This document shows positions 1-9,870 of a stretch of DNA of 64,000 nt, one piece after another. Each line of letters begins with the position of its first letter. The first letter of the stretch is position 1. The notes under the pieces are model-generated. The model was not told the origin of the DNA. It did not search any database and saw only the letters and a program-made list of their open reading frames with translations. The translations under genes were made by a program, and so were the position numbers. Source of the DNA: Candidatus Coprenecus merdigallinarum. Its GTDB lineage: Bacteria > Bacteroidota > Bacteroidia > Bacteroidales > UBA932. The stretch spans positions 1 to 64,000 of the forward strand of contig DVGV01000088.1 in NCBI GenBank assembly GCA_018712545.1, in the 5' to 3' direction.

Positions 1-160
1 AGTTAATCCGCTCTAAAAGTGTCAACCTAAATCAGGGAAGGTCAAACTCCGGCTATAATCTGCGTAAGTGCGTTCAAAAACCCCATTTCAGCAGATTATG
101 AAATTATATTTTGCGCAAATGGCGTTTTTTATTACATTTGCGCAGATTATAACGAGTGCT

Positions 161-1606
161 ATGAAGATAATCGGCAGAGACAAGGAAATAAAAATCCTCG
201 AAGATCACTTGAATTCAGATAAATCCGAATTCATCGCTGTATACGGCCGCCGCCGCGTGGGAAAAACATTCCTCATCCGTATGGCCGCAAAAGATGACTT
301 CGCTTTTTTCATCACGGGAGTCCATGACGCTCCCATGTCGGAACAACTGACAAATTTTGCCGTTGCCCTGCAGAGATATTCAAAAGCGGAACGGCTGTCC
401 GTCCCCAAAAATTGGATTCTGGCATTTTTTGAACTGTCCAAATACCTGGAAACGCTGCCGGAAGGGGCTAAAACGATTTTTATAGACGAACTGCCCTGGA
501 TGGACACGCCGAGATCCGGTTTTATAGCCGCACTGGAAAACTTCTGGAACAGCTGGGCATCCTTACGCAGCGACATAAAACTGATAGTCTGCGGCTCATC
601 CACGTCATGGATAATAAACAATCTCATCCGCAACCGCGGAGGACTGCACAACCGGCTGACTTATCATCTTTCTCTCGCGCCCTTCAATCTCCACGAATGC
701 GGAGAGTACTTCGCTTCCAATGGTTTTTCCTACACCAGGAAACAGATTGCCGAATGCTATATGGCTGTCGGAGGTATTCCCTACTACCTGTCGATGATGG
801 ACCGGTCACTGAGCCTCGCCCAGAATATAGACCGGCTGTTTTTTGCCGATGACGCCCTGCTGAAAGACGAGTTCTACGACCTGTACCACGCGCTTTTCAA
901 GAATGCAGCTCCGCACACCGCAGTAGTTACAGCTCTGGCTTCGAAGGGCATAGGCATGACACGGGCCGAGCTGCTCCAGGCCACGGGGCTTACTGACAAC
1001 GGAGCATTCAGCACCGTTCTGGAAGAACTGGAGCAATGCGGTTTCATCCGGTCATACGAGCCGTTCGGGAAACCCCGTAACGTAAATAACAAAAGACAGA
1101 AAACCAACACCGTCTTCCAGCTGATGGATTTCTACACTCTGTTCTACTACAGATTTATACTCAGCAACCGCTACCGCGATACACACTTCTGGACCAACTC
1201 CCTGAACAGTCCGCTGCACGGCACCTGGGCCGGACTGGCTTTCGAAATGCTGTGCCTGTTCCACCTGCCGCAGATAAAACACGCCCTCGGCATATCCGGC
1301 GTCCTTACGCTGGCATGTTCATGGAGAGGCTCGGCCGGAGAGAAAGGCGCCCAGATAGATCTTCTGATCGACAGAAAGGACGACACAATCAATCTGTGCG
1401 AGATAAAATACGTGAATGACGTATTTGAAATCGACAAGGATTATGCGTCGGCTCTGGAGAACAAAATCAACGTATTCGTATCCGGAACACAGACCAGGAA
1501 ATCCGTTATCCTGACACTTATCTCCACTTTCGGTATCAAACAGAACAAATACAGCGGCCTCGTCCAATGCGAGGTTCTGCTCGATGACCTGTTCCATAAA
1601 ATATAA
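161..1606 (+). CDS. ATP-binding protein, archaeal-type ATPase / DUF234 family (AAA + C-terminal nuclease-like domain)
   Basis: Walker A GRRRVGKTFL, Walker B TIFIDELPW, C-terminal 'AQIDLLIDRKDDTINLCEIKY' PD-(D/E)XK-like; start MKIIGRDKE preferred over the upstream in-frame ATG. Confidence 0.85.
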   Translation: MKIIGRDKEIKILEDHLNSDKSEFIAVYGRRRVGKTFLIRMAAKDDFAFFITGVHDAPMSEQLTNFAVALQRYSKAERLSVPKNWILAFFELSKYLETLPEGAKTIFIDELPWMDTPRSGFIAALENFWNSWASLRSDIKLIVCGSSTSWIINNLIRNRGGLHNRLTYHLSLAPFNLHECGEYFASNGFSYTRKQIAECYMAVGGIPYYLSMMDRSLSLAQNIDRLFFADDALLKDEFYDLYHALFKNAAPHTAVVTALASKGIGMTRAELLQATGLTDNGAFSTVLEELEQCGFIRSYEPFGKPRNVNNKRQKTNTVFQLMDFYTLFYYRFILSNRYRDTHFWTNSLNSPLHGTWAGLAFEMLCLFHLPQIKHALGISGVLTLACSWRGSAGEKGAQIDLLIDRKDDTINLCEIKYVNDVFEIDKDYASALENKINVFVSGTQTRKSVILTLISTFGIKQNKYSGLVQCEVLLDDLFHKI

Positions 1607-1611
1607 CTGAT

Positions 1612-2760
1612 ATGATTAAAATGACAATAAGAATATCGGCGGCACTCCTGCTGGCCGCCATGATTTTCTCCTGCGGCGGCAGCGGCGGCAGGACTACGGA
1701 CGGAGAGAGTGTCGGGATGCGGTACGCCCGGTACCTGAGCATCTCCGACTGCGGCAGCTACACTGTGGCCGACATCACCAACCCCTGGGACACTGCCCGT
1801 CTCCTGCACCGCTACATCCTCGTACCGCAGGACTCTCCCCTGCCTCAGGACATACCTCAGGGCACGCTCGTCCGCACCCCCATTGACCGCATCATCGTCT
1901 ACTCCTCGGTACATGCCTCGATAATCGACGCCCTCGGAGCCTCCGACCGCATAGCCGGAGTCTGTGAGCCGGAGTACATGACATGCCGGGCCGTGCTTGA
2001 CGGCGTAGCCGAAGGACGCATCACCGACTGCGGCAGCTCCGTATCCCCCAGCATCGAGCGGATAGCCGGAGCCGGCGGACAGGTGATCATCGCCTCCCCG
2101 TTCCAGAACGGCAGCTACGGGGCGGCCGGCAAGCTGGGGATTCCCATCATCGAGGCGGCTGACTACATGGAGAACGACCCTCTGGGCCGCACAGAATGGA
2201 TCCGGCTCTTCGGCCTGCTGCTCGACTGTCCCGACCGGGCCGACTCCCTCTTCCGGGCCGCCGAGACCGGATACAACAGCATCCGGGACAGCGTCGCCGG
2301 ACACATCCGGGACAACGGGGCACACCGCCCCACCCTTCTGGCCGAGCGCAAGTACGGAGCCTCCTGGGACGTCCCCGGCGGAGCCAGCTACATGGTCCGC
2401 ATCTATACCGACGCAGGAGCCGACTACATCTTCAGCGGCACCACTACTTCCGCCAATGTCAACATGTCCTTTGAGAATGTCCTCCGCGAGGGCATCGACG
2501 CCGACATCTGGGTCCTCAAATACTGGAGCCCGCAGCCCATGACCTACTCCTCCCTTGAAGCCGAATACAGCCTCTACTCCCGGTTCAACGCATTCCAGAA
2601 CCGACAGGTCTACGGCTGCAACACCTACTCCTCCACCTACTACGACGACATCGTCCTCCACCCCTCATGGATTCTCGAGGACCTGGCCGCCGTCTTCCAT
2701 CCCGACCTCTTCCCCGGCCATGAGCCGCGCTACTTCAAGCCCCTGCAGGACAACACCTGA
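1612..2760 (+). CDS. ABC transporter substrate-binding lipoprotein (BtuF/FecB-like)
   Basis: lipobox-like signal (MIFSCGGSGG), 'DRIIVYSSVHASIIDALGASDRIAGVCEP' periplasmic binding fold. Confidence 0.85.
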   Translation: MIKMTIRISAALLLAAMIFSCGGSGGRTTDGESVGMRYARYLSISDCGSYTVADITNPWDTARLLHRYILVPQDSPLPQDIPQGTLVRTPIDRIIVYSSVHASIIDALGASDRIAGVCEPEYMTCRAVLDGVAEGRITDCGSSVSPSIERIAGAGGQVIIASPFQNGSYGAAGKLGIPIIEAADYMENDPLGRTEWIRLFGLLLDCPDRADSLFRAAETGYNSIRDSVAGHIRDNGAHRPTLLAERKYGASWDVPGGASYMVRIYTDAGADYIFSGTTTSANVNMSFENVLREGIDADIWVLKYWSPQPMTYSSLEAEYSLYSRFNAFQNRQVYGCNTYSSTYYDDIVLHPSWILEDLAAVFHPDLFPGHEPRYFKPLQDNT

Positions 2761-3776
2761 GACACCGCCTGCGAGATGCAGGAGACCGTAACCGGAGCGG
2801 ACGCCGAAGTACCTGAGACTTCCAGGCAGGTAGGCGAGAGACAGCGGACACAGGGTATGCCTTCAGCCGGAAGCACCGGAGTGAAACCGTTGCGGGCCAG
2901 GGCATTGGCCATCCAGCGGGCCGTAAGGCTGTCTCCGTCCACTCCGACCTCGGGCCCCGAGACTCCGGTCGAGAGCTGGCCCGAGCGTACGTCGAAATTC
3001 ATCCCTCGCCGCCCGAAGAACTCCTGCAGGCTCCCGTCCAGCACCAGATCCTCCGGAGAGCCGGATATCACCGGCGTGCCGTCCGACGGCAACAGCAGCA
3101 GCCGGTCGGAGAATATCAGCGCATTGTCTATATCGTGGGTGGAGAGCAGCACCGCCTTGTTCTGACTGCGTGCCGTATCGTGCAGTAGCGACATGGTCTC
3201 TATCCTGCTGGCCACATCCAGGAAGGCCGTCGGCTCATCCAGCACGATGACCGGACACTCCTGGGCCAGGGCCTTGGCTATCATCGTCCTCTGCCGCTCC
3301 CCGTCCGAAAGTTCCGAGACGCAGGAGTCCGCCTTGTGCGCGATACCCACCGCGGACATCGCCTCCGACACCACCTCCCGGTCCCGGTCTCCCAGCCGTC
3401 CGAAGAAACCGGTATGAGGCTGCCGTCCCAGGGCCACCAGCTCCCGGACCGTAAGTCCTCCGGCATTGGTCCTTTCTGTGAGCACTACCCCCACTGTCAA
3501 TGCCAGCTCATGGGAAGAATACTCCGACAGTTCCCGCCCGAGTACCCGCACGGTCCCGCTTACAGCCGGCTGGAATCCGCACAGGGTCCGCAGCAGCGTC
3601 GACTTGCCTGCCCCGTTCAGTCCTATCAGCGAGGTGAGTTCCCCGCGGTGCAGGGCCAGCTCCACCCGCGGATGCACCGTCTTCCAGCTTTCCTTCCGCC
3701 CGCAGCGGTATCCGATGGAGAGGCCGGAGGCTTCCAGCGCAGGAGAAATATTTGAAAGGTCAGTACTCATGCTCAA
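2730..3776 (-). CDS. ABC transporter ATP-binding protein (FecE/BtuD-like) with about 80-aa C-terminal extension
   Basis: GLNGAGKSTLLRTL, LSDGERQRTMIAKALAQ, VIVLDEPTAFLD. Confidence 0.9.
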   Translation of the reverse strand: MSMSTDLSNISPALEASGLSIGYRCGRKESWKTVHPRVELALHRGELTSLIGLNGAGKSTLLRTLCGFQPAVSGTVRVLGRELSEYSSHELALTVGVVLTERTNAGGLTVRELVALGRQPHTGFFGRLGDRDREVVSEAMSAVGIAHKADSCVSELSDGERQRTMIAKALAQECPVIVLDEPTAFLDVASRIETMSLLHDTARSQNKAVLLSTHDIDNALIFSDRLLLLPSDGTPVISGSPEDLVLDGSLQEFFGRRGMNFDVRSGQLSTGVSGPEVGVDGDSLTARWMANALARNGFTPVLPAEGIPCVRCLSPTCLEVSGTSASAPVTVSCISQAVSQVLSCRGLK

Positions 3777-4798
3777 TTGAAATATTGGATGCTCTTACGG
3801 TTGACTATGACGTATATGATCACCGGCGCCCCGAACAGCGGAGTCACCGCATTCAGCGGCAGCAGCAGCCCCGTCCCGGGTATCACCGTCAGCATATTGC
3901 AGGCCAGGGCTATGCAGGCACCTGAAAGGGCTGTCGCCGGCACCAGCACGCGGTGGTCCGAGGTTCCCAACAGCAGCCGGGCGATATGGGGCACGGCCAG
4001 ACCGATGAAGGATACGGGACCGCAGAATGCCGTCACGACCGCCGTCATCAGACCGGTACAGAGCAGTACGTGGATGCGGACAGACCGGACGTTGACCCCC
4101 AGGTTGGAGGCATACTTATCGCCGAGCAGCAGGGAATTGAGCGGCTTGACCAGCAGCAGGGCCCACGCAAGTCCCGCACAGGCAGCCACACAGAAAAAGG
4201 GCAGCCGGGCCGCGGACACCGCCGAGAAATCACCCATGCCCCACATCACGAACTGACGCACCTTGTCGGCCGATGCATAATAATTTAATATGGAAATGCA
4301 GGACGAGACGAGATAGCCGACCATAATGCCGATGATGAGCAGCATCACGTTGCTTCCGACCCTCCGCGAGAAAAACACTATCACCGCGAGGATGGCGCAG
4401 GCCCCGGCCATAGCCCCGGCGACCGTCGCCATATAGCCGTCCAGAGAACCGACTGCCCCGCCCGAGGCGAGCATGACCAGGGCTACTCCGAGATTGGCTC
4501 CGTCGCTGATGCCGAGGATGGAGGGCCCCGCCAGCGGATTGCGGAAAAGGGTCTGGAGCAGCAGTCCGCTCACTGCCAGGGCAGCTCCGGCCAGCAGCGC
4601 GGTAACCGCCTGAGGCAGACGCGATCCGGTCAGGATTATTATCCAAGCCTGATTGTCGCCACCGCCTCCGGACAGGATGTCCAGCACCGCGGACGGAGGT
4701 ATCGGCACCGCTCCGTAGAACAGGTTCCCTGCCGCCAGCAGCACCAGCAGCGGCAGCAGGACCACATATATCCGGCGGGTCTTACTCCTGAGGGTCAT
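3773..4798 (-). CDS. FecCD/BtuC-family iron/cobalamin ABC transporter permease
   Basis: 'GSRLPQAVTALLAGAALAVSGLLLQTLFRNPLAGPSILGISDGANLG', 'GLAVPHIARLLLGTSDHR'; start MTLRSKTRR at 4798. Confidence 0.92.
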   Translation of the reverse strand: MTLRSKTRRIYVVLLPLLVLLAAGNLFYGAVPIPPSAVLDILSGGGGDNQAWIIILTGSRLPQAVTALLAGAALAVSGLLLQTLFRNPLAGPSILGISDGANLGVALVMLASGGAVGSLDGYMATVAGAMAGACAILAVIVFFSRRVGSNVMLLIIGIMVGYLVSSCISILNYYASADKVRQFVMWGMGDFSAVSAARLPFFCVAACAGLAWALLLVKPLNSLLLGDKYASNLGVNVRSVRIHVLLCTGLMTAVVTAFCGPVSFIGLAVPHIARLLLGTSDHRVLVPATALSGACIALACNMLTVIPGTGLLLPLNAVTPLFGAPVIIYVIVNRKSIQYFN

Positions 4799-6140
4799 CT
4801 TCCGTTGTCTTTTTCTTGTTTTTCCGTCTGAGTCTCCTGAGTTCCCGCGCCTCTCTTCTCTTCCTTTTCGAAGCTGCCGCGGTGATGGCCCACATGCGGG
4901 AGAAGCGTCTGCCGTAAATGATTCCGCATACATAACGGAAGATTATGATTATCAAGAACAGCAGGAGTATCGAGGACTCGTAGAACAGCCTCCTGGAAAT
5001 GATTTCCCTGGCCGTAATCTCCTCCGTGTCCAGGCTGAATGTGAGCGGCACGTCCCCGGGGGAGAACCTGCGCGCCGCCCATTTCTTGACGACGATACCG
5101 TTGTGGACGAGCATCACTCCGCCGTTGGAGCGAACCATCGCTATCAGGGTCCTGCCATCACCGTAGAGCATCGACTTCTCCAGCCCGGGATACCGCACCA
5201 GCACGCTGTCCATCGCCGGATCCATTTCCGGAGCAGCCACATAGGAGAGTCCGCCGTAGCGGGATACCGAATCGATGCACGACGAGACCTTGTCCCAGTA
5301 GTCCGGGGCCAGGTCTCCGGGCCGCAGAACCACGAAAATGAACTCCGGCACCCTGGAATTGATCAGGTTCTCAGTGACTATGTCTCCGTCCCGGGTAGAC
5401 AGCGTCATGTCGAAAAGCAGGTCCCTGTCGTCGCCCAGGTAGACTGATTCGCTGCTCACGTAGTGCCATGAGGTGTCCGGCAGGTCATCCAGCCCGAAGT
5501 ACTGCTGGTCTCCGTCCTTCTCATAGACGAAATAGGTCTCGAAATTGTCCGTATCGGTAATCTTGTCCAGACGGGCCGAAAGGTTGGACCCTACCCGGAA
5601 GTTGCCGAAATCCATCAGCGGCAGGTTGACGCAGGAATATATCACGCTCACCAGCGCCAGGACCCCGTAGGTACCCAGGAAGGCCCACTCGGCCGGAGCC
5701 GGGGCCACCGGCTTGAACTTCCTGCGGAACAGGAATACAGGCACAATACAGATTATCAGCACCACGTTCTTGGCGAAGGTCTCCCACATCGTCAGGGGGA
5801 TGGCCTCGCCGAAGCAGCCGCACTCGCCTATGGCGTCGTAAAGGGCCATGAAGAACGTCAGCACCGTGAAGAATACCGTCATCAGCAGTCCGGCCGTAGA
5901 CGCCGCCCTCATCCTCACGCACATCAGCACTGCGATACCGATAAGGAATTCCGTCAGCGACAGCGCGGCGCCGAACACCACAGCCCCGGGACGCAGGAAG
6001 TCCATGTGCAGGGCTCCCAGGTACTCCTCCACGATCAGTCCCGTCCCCACGGGATCAGTCAGCTTGAAATACCCAGAAAGGATGAATGTCACTCCGAAGA
6101 TCAGGCGGAGCAGGAACATCAGTACTCTCAGGACTCCCAT
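4782..6140 (-). CDS. DoxX-like/BT_3928-type membrane protein
   Basis: N-terminal DoxX-like TM region 'ILSGYFKLTDPVGTGLIVEEYL'; basic C-terminus. Confidence 0.75.
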   Translation of the reverse strand: MGVLRVLMFLLRLIFGVTFILSGYFKLTDPVGTGLIVEEYLGALHMDFLRPGAVVFGAALSLTEFLIGIAVLMCVRMRAASTAGLLMTVFFTVLTFFMALYDAIGECGCFGEAIPLTMWETFAKNVVLIICIVPVFLFRRKFKPVAPAPAEWAFLGTYGVLALVSVIYSCVNLPLMDFGNFRVGSNLSARLDKITDTDNFETYFVYEKDGDQQYFGLDDLPDTSWHYVSSESVYLGDDRDLLFDMTLSTRDGDIVTENLINSRVPEFIFVVLRPGDLAPDYWDKVSSCIDSVSRYGGLSYVAAPEMDPAMDSVLVRYPGLEKSMLYGDGRTLIAMVRSNGGVMLVHNGIVVKKWAARRFSPGDVPLTFSLDTEEITAREIISRRLFYESSILLLFLIIIIFRYVCGIIYGRRFSRMWAITAAASKRKRREARELRRLRRKNKKKTTEDDPQE

Positions 6141-6805
6141 ATCACTCTCTTTATTCTGTCAAATACTTCGTCGGCAGGAGGCATCGTCCCGTCCTCTCCC
6201 GAGCAGTCGACCCGCAGGAAGGAGGGGTCCTTGGCGCAGAGTCTCAGATACACGTCCCTCACCCTGCGCTGAAAATCCATATCCGCCTCATGGATGTCCT
6301 GTCCCCCGTGGAGGTACTCCCGGTCACTCCCGTCGCGCTGCGCCGACAGACGGCCGTCTACGAAGGACAGGGGCACGTCCAGAAATATGTTCAGGTCCGG
6401 GCGGGGTATCCCGTATACCCCGTATTCGGTCCGCAGGATCCATTCTTCCAGGGCAATGGCCTCCCCGGGGGAAGAGAGCTTCGCGCATTGAAAGGCAATG
6501 TTGGAGTACACGTACCTGTCCAGAAGGACGGTACGGCCCTCCGAGAGCCACTTTCTGATGAGGGTGGACGCATCCCTGCGGTCCTCGGCGAAGAGCAGGG
6601 CCACTATCATCGGATGGACGTCCTCCATACGGCCGAATTCCCCTCTGAGGAAGCGGGCTATCATGTCCCCGACCACAGGAGCGTCGAAGCGGGGAAAATG
6701 CAGGTATTCAGGCTCCTGCCCCTGACGGCGGGTGAGATATTCCCTGACATTGGCCACCTGGGTGGACTTGCCGGAGCCGTCGAGACCTTCTATTACTATA
6801 AGCAT
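6128..6805 (-). CDS. tmk: thymidylate kinase
   Basis: MLIVIEGLDGSGKSTQ, DRYVYSNIAFQ. Confidence 0.93.
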   Translation of the reverse strand: MLIVIEGLDGSGKSTQVANVREYLTRRQGQEPEYLHFPRFDAPVVGDMIARFLRGEFGRMEDVHPMIVALLFAEDRRDASTLIRKWLSEGRTVLLDRYVYSNIAFQCAKLSSPGEAIALEEWILRTEYGVYGIPRPDLNIFLDVPLSFVDGRLSAQRDGSDREYLHGGQDIHEADMDFQRRVRDVYLRLCAKDPSFLRVDCSGEDGTMPPADEVFDRIKRVIWES

Positions 6806-6831
6806 ATTTTCCTATCCTTGTTGAAACTCTG

Positions 6832-6869
6832 CAAAAATAGCTATTTATACCGAAACTTCGCTATCTTTG
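6832..6869. promoter_or_regulatory. divergent -7 boxes (tmk / DUF1703), 22-bp gap
   Basis: CAAAAATA 6832-6839 (minus box) and TATCTTTG 6862-6869 (plus box). Confidence 0.6.
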
Positions 6870-6892
6870 TATTCTGACATTATTCTACCGCC

Positions 6893-8461
6893 ATGGACAA
6901 CGACCGCAGATACTACCCGATAGGACTCCAGACATTCTCGGAGCTCCGCACGAGAAAGAACTACGTGTACATCGACAAGACGGAGTATGTCTACCGCATG
7001 ACGAACTCAGATGCGAAGTACATCTTCCTGAGCCGTCCCAGACGGTTCGGCAAGTCGCTGCTGGTCTCCACCCTGCACAGCTACTTCGATGGACGCAGGG
7101 AGCTGTTCAAGGGACTGGCAATCGAAGGACTGGAGAAAGACTGGACGGTGTACCCCGTACTGCATTTCGACATGAGCATGGCAAAACATGCGGAGAAGGA
7201 GCAACTGGAGTCGATGATAAGTTTCCAACTGCTCGATTACGAAAAAATCTATGGCAAGTCAGAGGAAGGAGCCGGCCTCAACGACAGGCTCACAGGCCTC
7301 ATCAAGCGGGCCTCACAGCAGACCGGACAGCAGGTAGTGGTGCTCATCGACGAGTACGACGCCCCGCTGCTGGACGTAATACACGAGGAACGCAACCTGC
7401 CGGTGCTGCGCCAGGTCATGCGCAACTTCTACAGCCCGCTCAAGGCCTGTGACCCCTGGCTGAGATTCGTCTTCATGACTGGCATCACCAAGTTCTCGCA
7501 GCTGAGTATCTTCAGTGAGCTGAACAACATCAAGAACATCAGCATGGACGCGGATTATGCCGCCGTCTGCGGTATAACTGAGGATGAGATGCTCTCCCAG
7601 ATGAACGAGGACATTGACCTGATGGCGGACAGGATGAAGATAAGCCGTGAGGAGCTGCTGGAAAAGCTGAAAGACTTCTACGACGGGTATCATTTCACCT
7701 GGCCCTCGCCGGACATTTACAATCCCTACAGCCTGATGAACGCTTTCGCCGACAAGAAGATACGTTCCTACTGGTTCGGAAGCGGCACACCCACCTACCT
7801 CCTTGAAATGCTCCGCAAATACCATGTGGCCCCGTCAGAAATCGGAGGTGCCTCCGTCCAGGCTTCCGCTTTCGATGCTCCGACAGAGAAGATGACGGAG
7901 ATTACCCCCCTGCTCTACCAGAGCGGATACGTCACCATTAAGAGTTACAGCGACAGACTTGGCCTTTTCAGCCTGGACATCCCGAACAAGGAGGTCAGGA
8001 TAGGGCTCATGGAGAGCCTGTTGCCGAATTATCTGCACGGCATTCCACCGTCCGCCGCCACCAGCACCATCGCATATCTGTTCGATGCCATTGACCGCAA
8101 CGATATGGACGGAGCAATGAACCTGCTGCAGAAATATCTCTCCACCATTCCTTATACCGGCAATACGGACTATGAGGGCCACTGGCAGCAGCTGCTCTAT
8201 GTCATATTCAGCCTGCTCGGATACTACGTGGACGTGGAGGTGCGTACCCCCAGGGGCCGCGTGGACATGGTCGTGCGCACCACTTCCAAACTCTATCTGA
8301 TAGAACTGAAGCTCGACAGGAGCGCGGAGACGGCCATGCAGCAGATTGACCTCAAGCAGTACCCGGAGCGGTTCGCCCTCTGCGGCCTGCCCGTAGTCAG
8401 GGTAGCCGTCAACTTCGACTCAGCTACCCACACCCTCAGTGACTGGATTATCTCAGAATGA
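6893..8461 (+). CDS. AAA-ATPase-like / PD-(D/E)XK nuclease domain protein (DUF1703 type)
   Basis: 'YPIGLQTFSELRTRKNYVYIDKTEYVYRM', 'SRPRRFGKSLLVSTL', C-terminal 'GRVDMVVRTTSKLYLIELKL'. Confidence 0.92.
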   Translation: MDNDRRYYPIGLQTFSELRTRKNYVYIDKTEYVYRMTNSDAKYIFLSRPRRFGKSLLVSTLHSYFDGRRELFKGLAIEGLEKDWTVYPVLHFDMSMAKHAEKEQLESMISFQLLDYEKIYGKSEEGAGLNDRLTGLIKRASQQTGQQVVVLIDEYDAPLLDVIHEERNLPVLRQVMRNFYSPLKACDPWLRFVFMTGITKFSQLSIFSELNNIKNISMDADYAAVCGITEDEMLSQMNEDIDLMADRMKISREELLEKLKDFYDGYHFTWPSPDIYNPYSLMNAFADKKIRSYWFGSGTPTYLLEMLRKYHVAPSEIGGASVQASAFDAPTEKMTEITPLLYQSGYVTIKSYSDRLGLFSLDIPNKEVRIGLMESLLPNYLHGIPPSAATSTIAYLFDAIDRNDMDGAMNLLQKYLSTIPYTGNTDYEGHWQQLLYVIFSLLGYYVDVEVRTPRGRVDMVVRTTSKLYLIELKLDRSAETAMQQIDLKQYPERFALCGLPVVRVAVNFDSATHTLSDWIISE

Positions 8462-8500
8462 ATATACCGGATAAATACAAAAAATTTAATTTTTTAAAAC

Positions 8501-9835
8501 ATGCTTACATCTATTTCACCCATTGACGGGAGGTACTACAGACAGGTCCGGGACCTCTCCGCCTACTATTCCGAATTTGCCCTGATCAGATACAGAGTCC
8601 GCGTGGAGATAGAGTACTTCATCGCCCTGTGCGAGCTGCCTCTGCCCCAGCTGAAGGACTTCGACCGCAGCCTCTTCGACACCCTGCGCGGCATCTACCG
8701 CGACATGACCGAGGACGAGGCCGCCGAGGTCAAGGAGATAGAGAAGACCACCAACCATGACGTCAAGGCGGTGGAATACTTCATAAAGAGGCGTTTCGAC
8801 GCAATGGGCATCAACCCCCGCTACAAAGAGTTCGTCCACTTCGGCCTCACCTCCCAGGACATCAACAACACCGCGGTGCCCCTCAGCCTGATGGAGGGCA
8901 TCCAGGACGTCTACCTGCCCCAGCTCTACGAGGTGCTCAACACCCTGGACGGCATGGCCGAGGAGTGGAAGGACATCCCCATGCTGGCCCATACCCACGG
9001 ACAGCCCGCCTCCCCCACCCGCCTGGGCAAGGAGATAGCCGTATTCACGGCCAGACTGCGGGAGCAGCAGAAGATGCTCCTGGCCGTGCCTTTCTCGGCC
9101 AAGTTCGGCGGCGCCACCGGCAACTTCAACGCCCACTTCGCCGCCTATCCCGACATCGACTGGAATGCCTTCGCCGTGGACTTCGTGGAGGACGTACTGG
9201 GGCTCAAGCGCTCCTACCCGACCACACAGATCGAACACTATGACAACACCGCTGCTCTCTTCGACGCCATGAAGCGCATCAACAACATCCTGGTGGACCT
9301 CTGCCGCGATATCTGGACCTACATCTCGATGGAATACTTCAAGCAGAAGATCAAGGAGGGAGAGGTCGGTTCCTCCGCCATGCCCCACAAGGTCAACCCG
9401 ATAGACTTCGAGAATGCCGAGGGCAACTTCCTCATGGCCAATGCCGTCTGCGAGTTCCTTGCCTCCAAGCTCCCCATATCCCGCCTCCAGAGGGACCTTA
9501 CCGACTCCACCACCCTGCGCAACGTCGGAGTGCCCATAGCCCACACCATCATCGCCCTCAAATCCCTAAAGAAGGGCCTGGACAAGCTGATTCTCAACCG
9601 CGAGGCCCTGGAGCGCGACCTCAATGACAACTGGGAGGTAGTGGCCGAGGGCATCCAGACCATCCTCCGCCGCGAGGGCTACCCCAACCCCTACGAGACC
9701 CTCAAGGCCCTCACCCGCACTGGACAGGCAGTGTCCGACCGCACCATCCGGGAGTTCATCGACTCGCTGGACGTAGCCGAGTCAGTAAAGGACGAGCTGC
9801 GCCGCCTCACACCATTTAACTATACCGGAAGATAA
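8501..9835 (+). CDS. purB: adenylosuccinate lyase
   Basis: MLTSISPIDGRYYRQVRDL; GSSAMPHKVNPIDFENAEGN signature. Confidence 0.95.
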   Translation: MLTSISPIDGRYYRQVRDLSAYYSEFALIRYRVRVEIEYFIALCELPLPQLKDFDRSLFDTLRGIYRDMTEDEAAEVKEIEKTTNHDVKAVEYFIKRRFDAMGINPRYKEFVHFGLTSQDINNTAVPLSLMEGIQDVYLPQLYEVLNTLDGMAEEWKDIPMLAHTHGQPASPTRLGKEIAVFTARLREQQKMLLAVPFSAKFGGATGNFNAHFAAYPDIDWNAFAVDFVEDVLGLKRSYPTTQIEHYDNTAALFDAMKRINNILVDLCRDIWTYISMEYFKQKIKEGEVGSSAMPHKVNPIDFENAEGNFLMANAVCEFLASKLPISRLQRDLTDSTTLRNVGVPIAHTIIALKSLKKGLDKLILNREALERDLNDNWEVVAEGIQTILRREGYPNPYETLKALTRTGQAVSDRTIREFIDSLDVAESVKDELRRLTPFNYTGR

Positions 9836-9870
9836 GGAACCGGACATTTCATATACGCAAGAACTGCATC

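Noticed and set aside
1441-2661. 406-aa minus-strand ORF opposite the substrate-binding protein
   Set aside because: Low-complexity Val/Gly/Asp-rich shadow ORF produced by high-GC codon bias of the real plus-strand gene; no family motif.
6893-8461. DUF1703 AAA/nuclease gene considered as a new defence system
   Set aside because: This family is very abundant and scattered in Bacteroidales; no partner genes or island boundaries here, so no evidence for a multi-gene defence system.
8516-9544. 342-aa minus-strand ORF inside purB
   Set aside because: Antisense shadow of a clear adenosylsuccinate lyase gene; biased composition.
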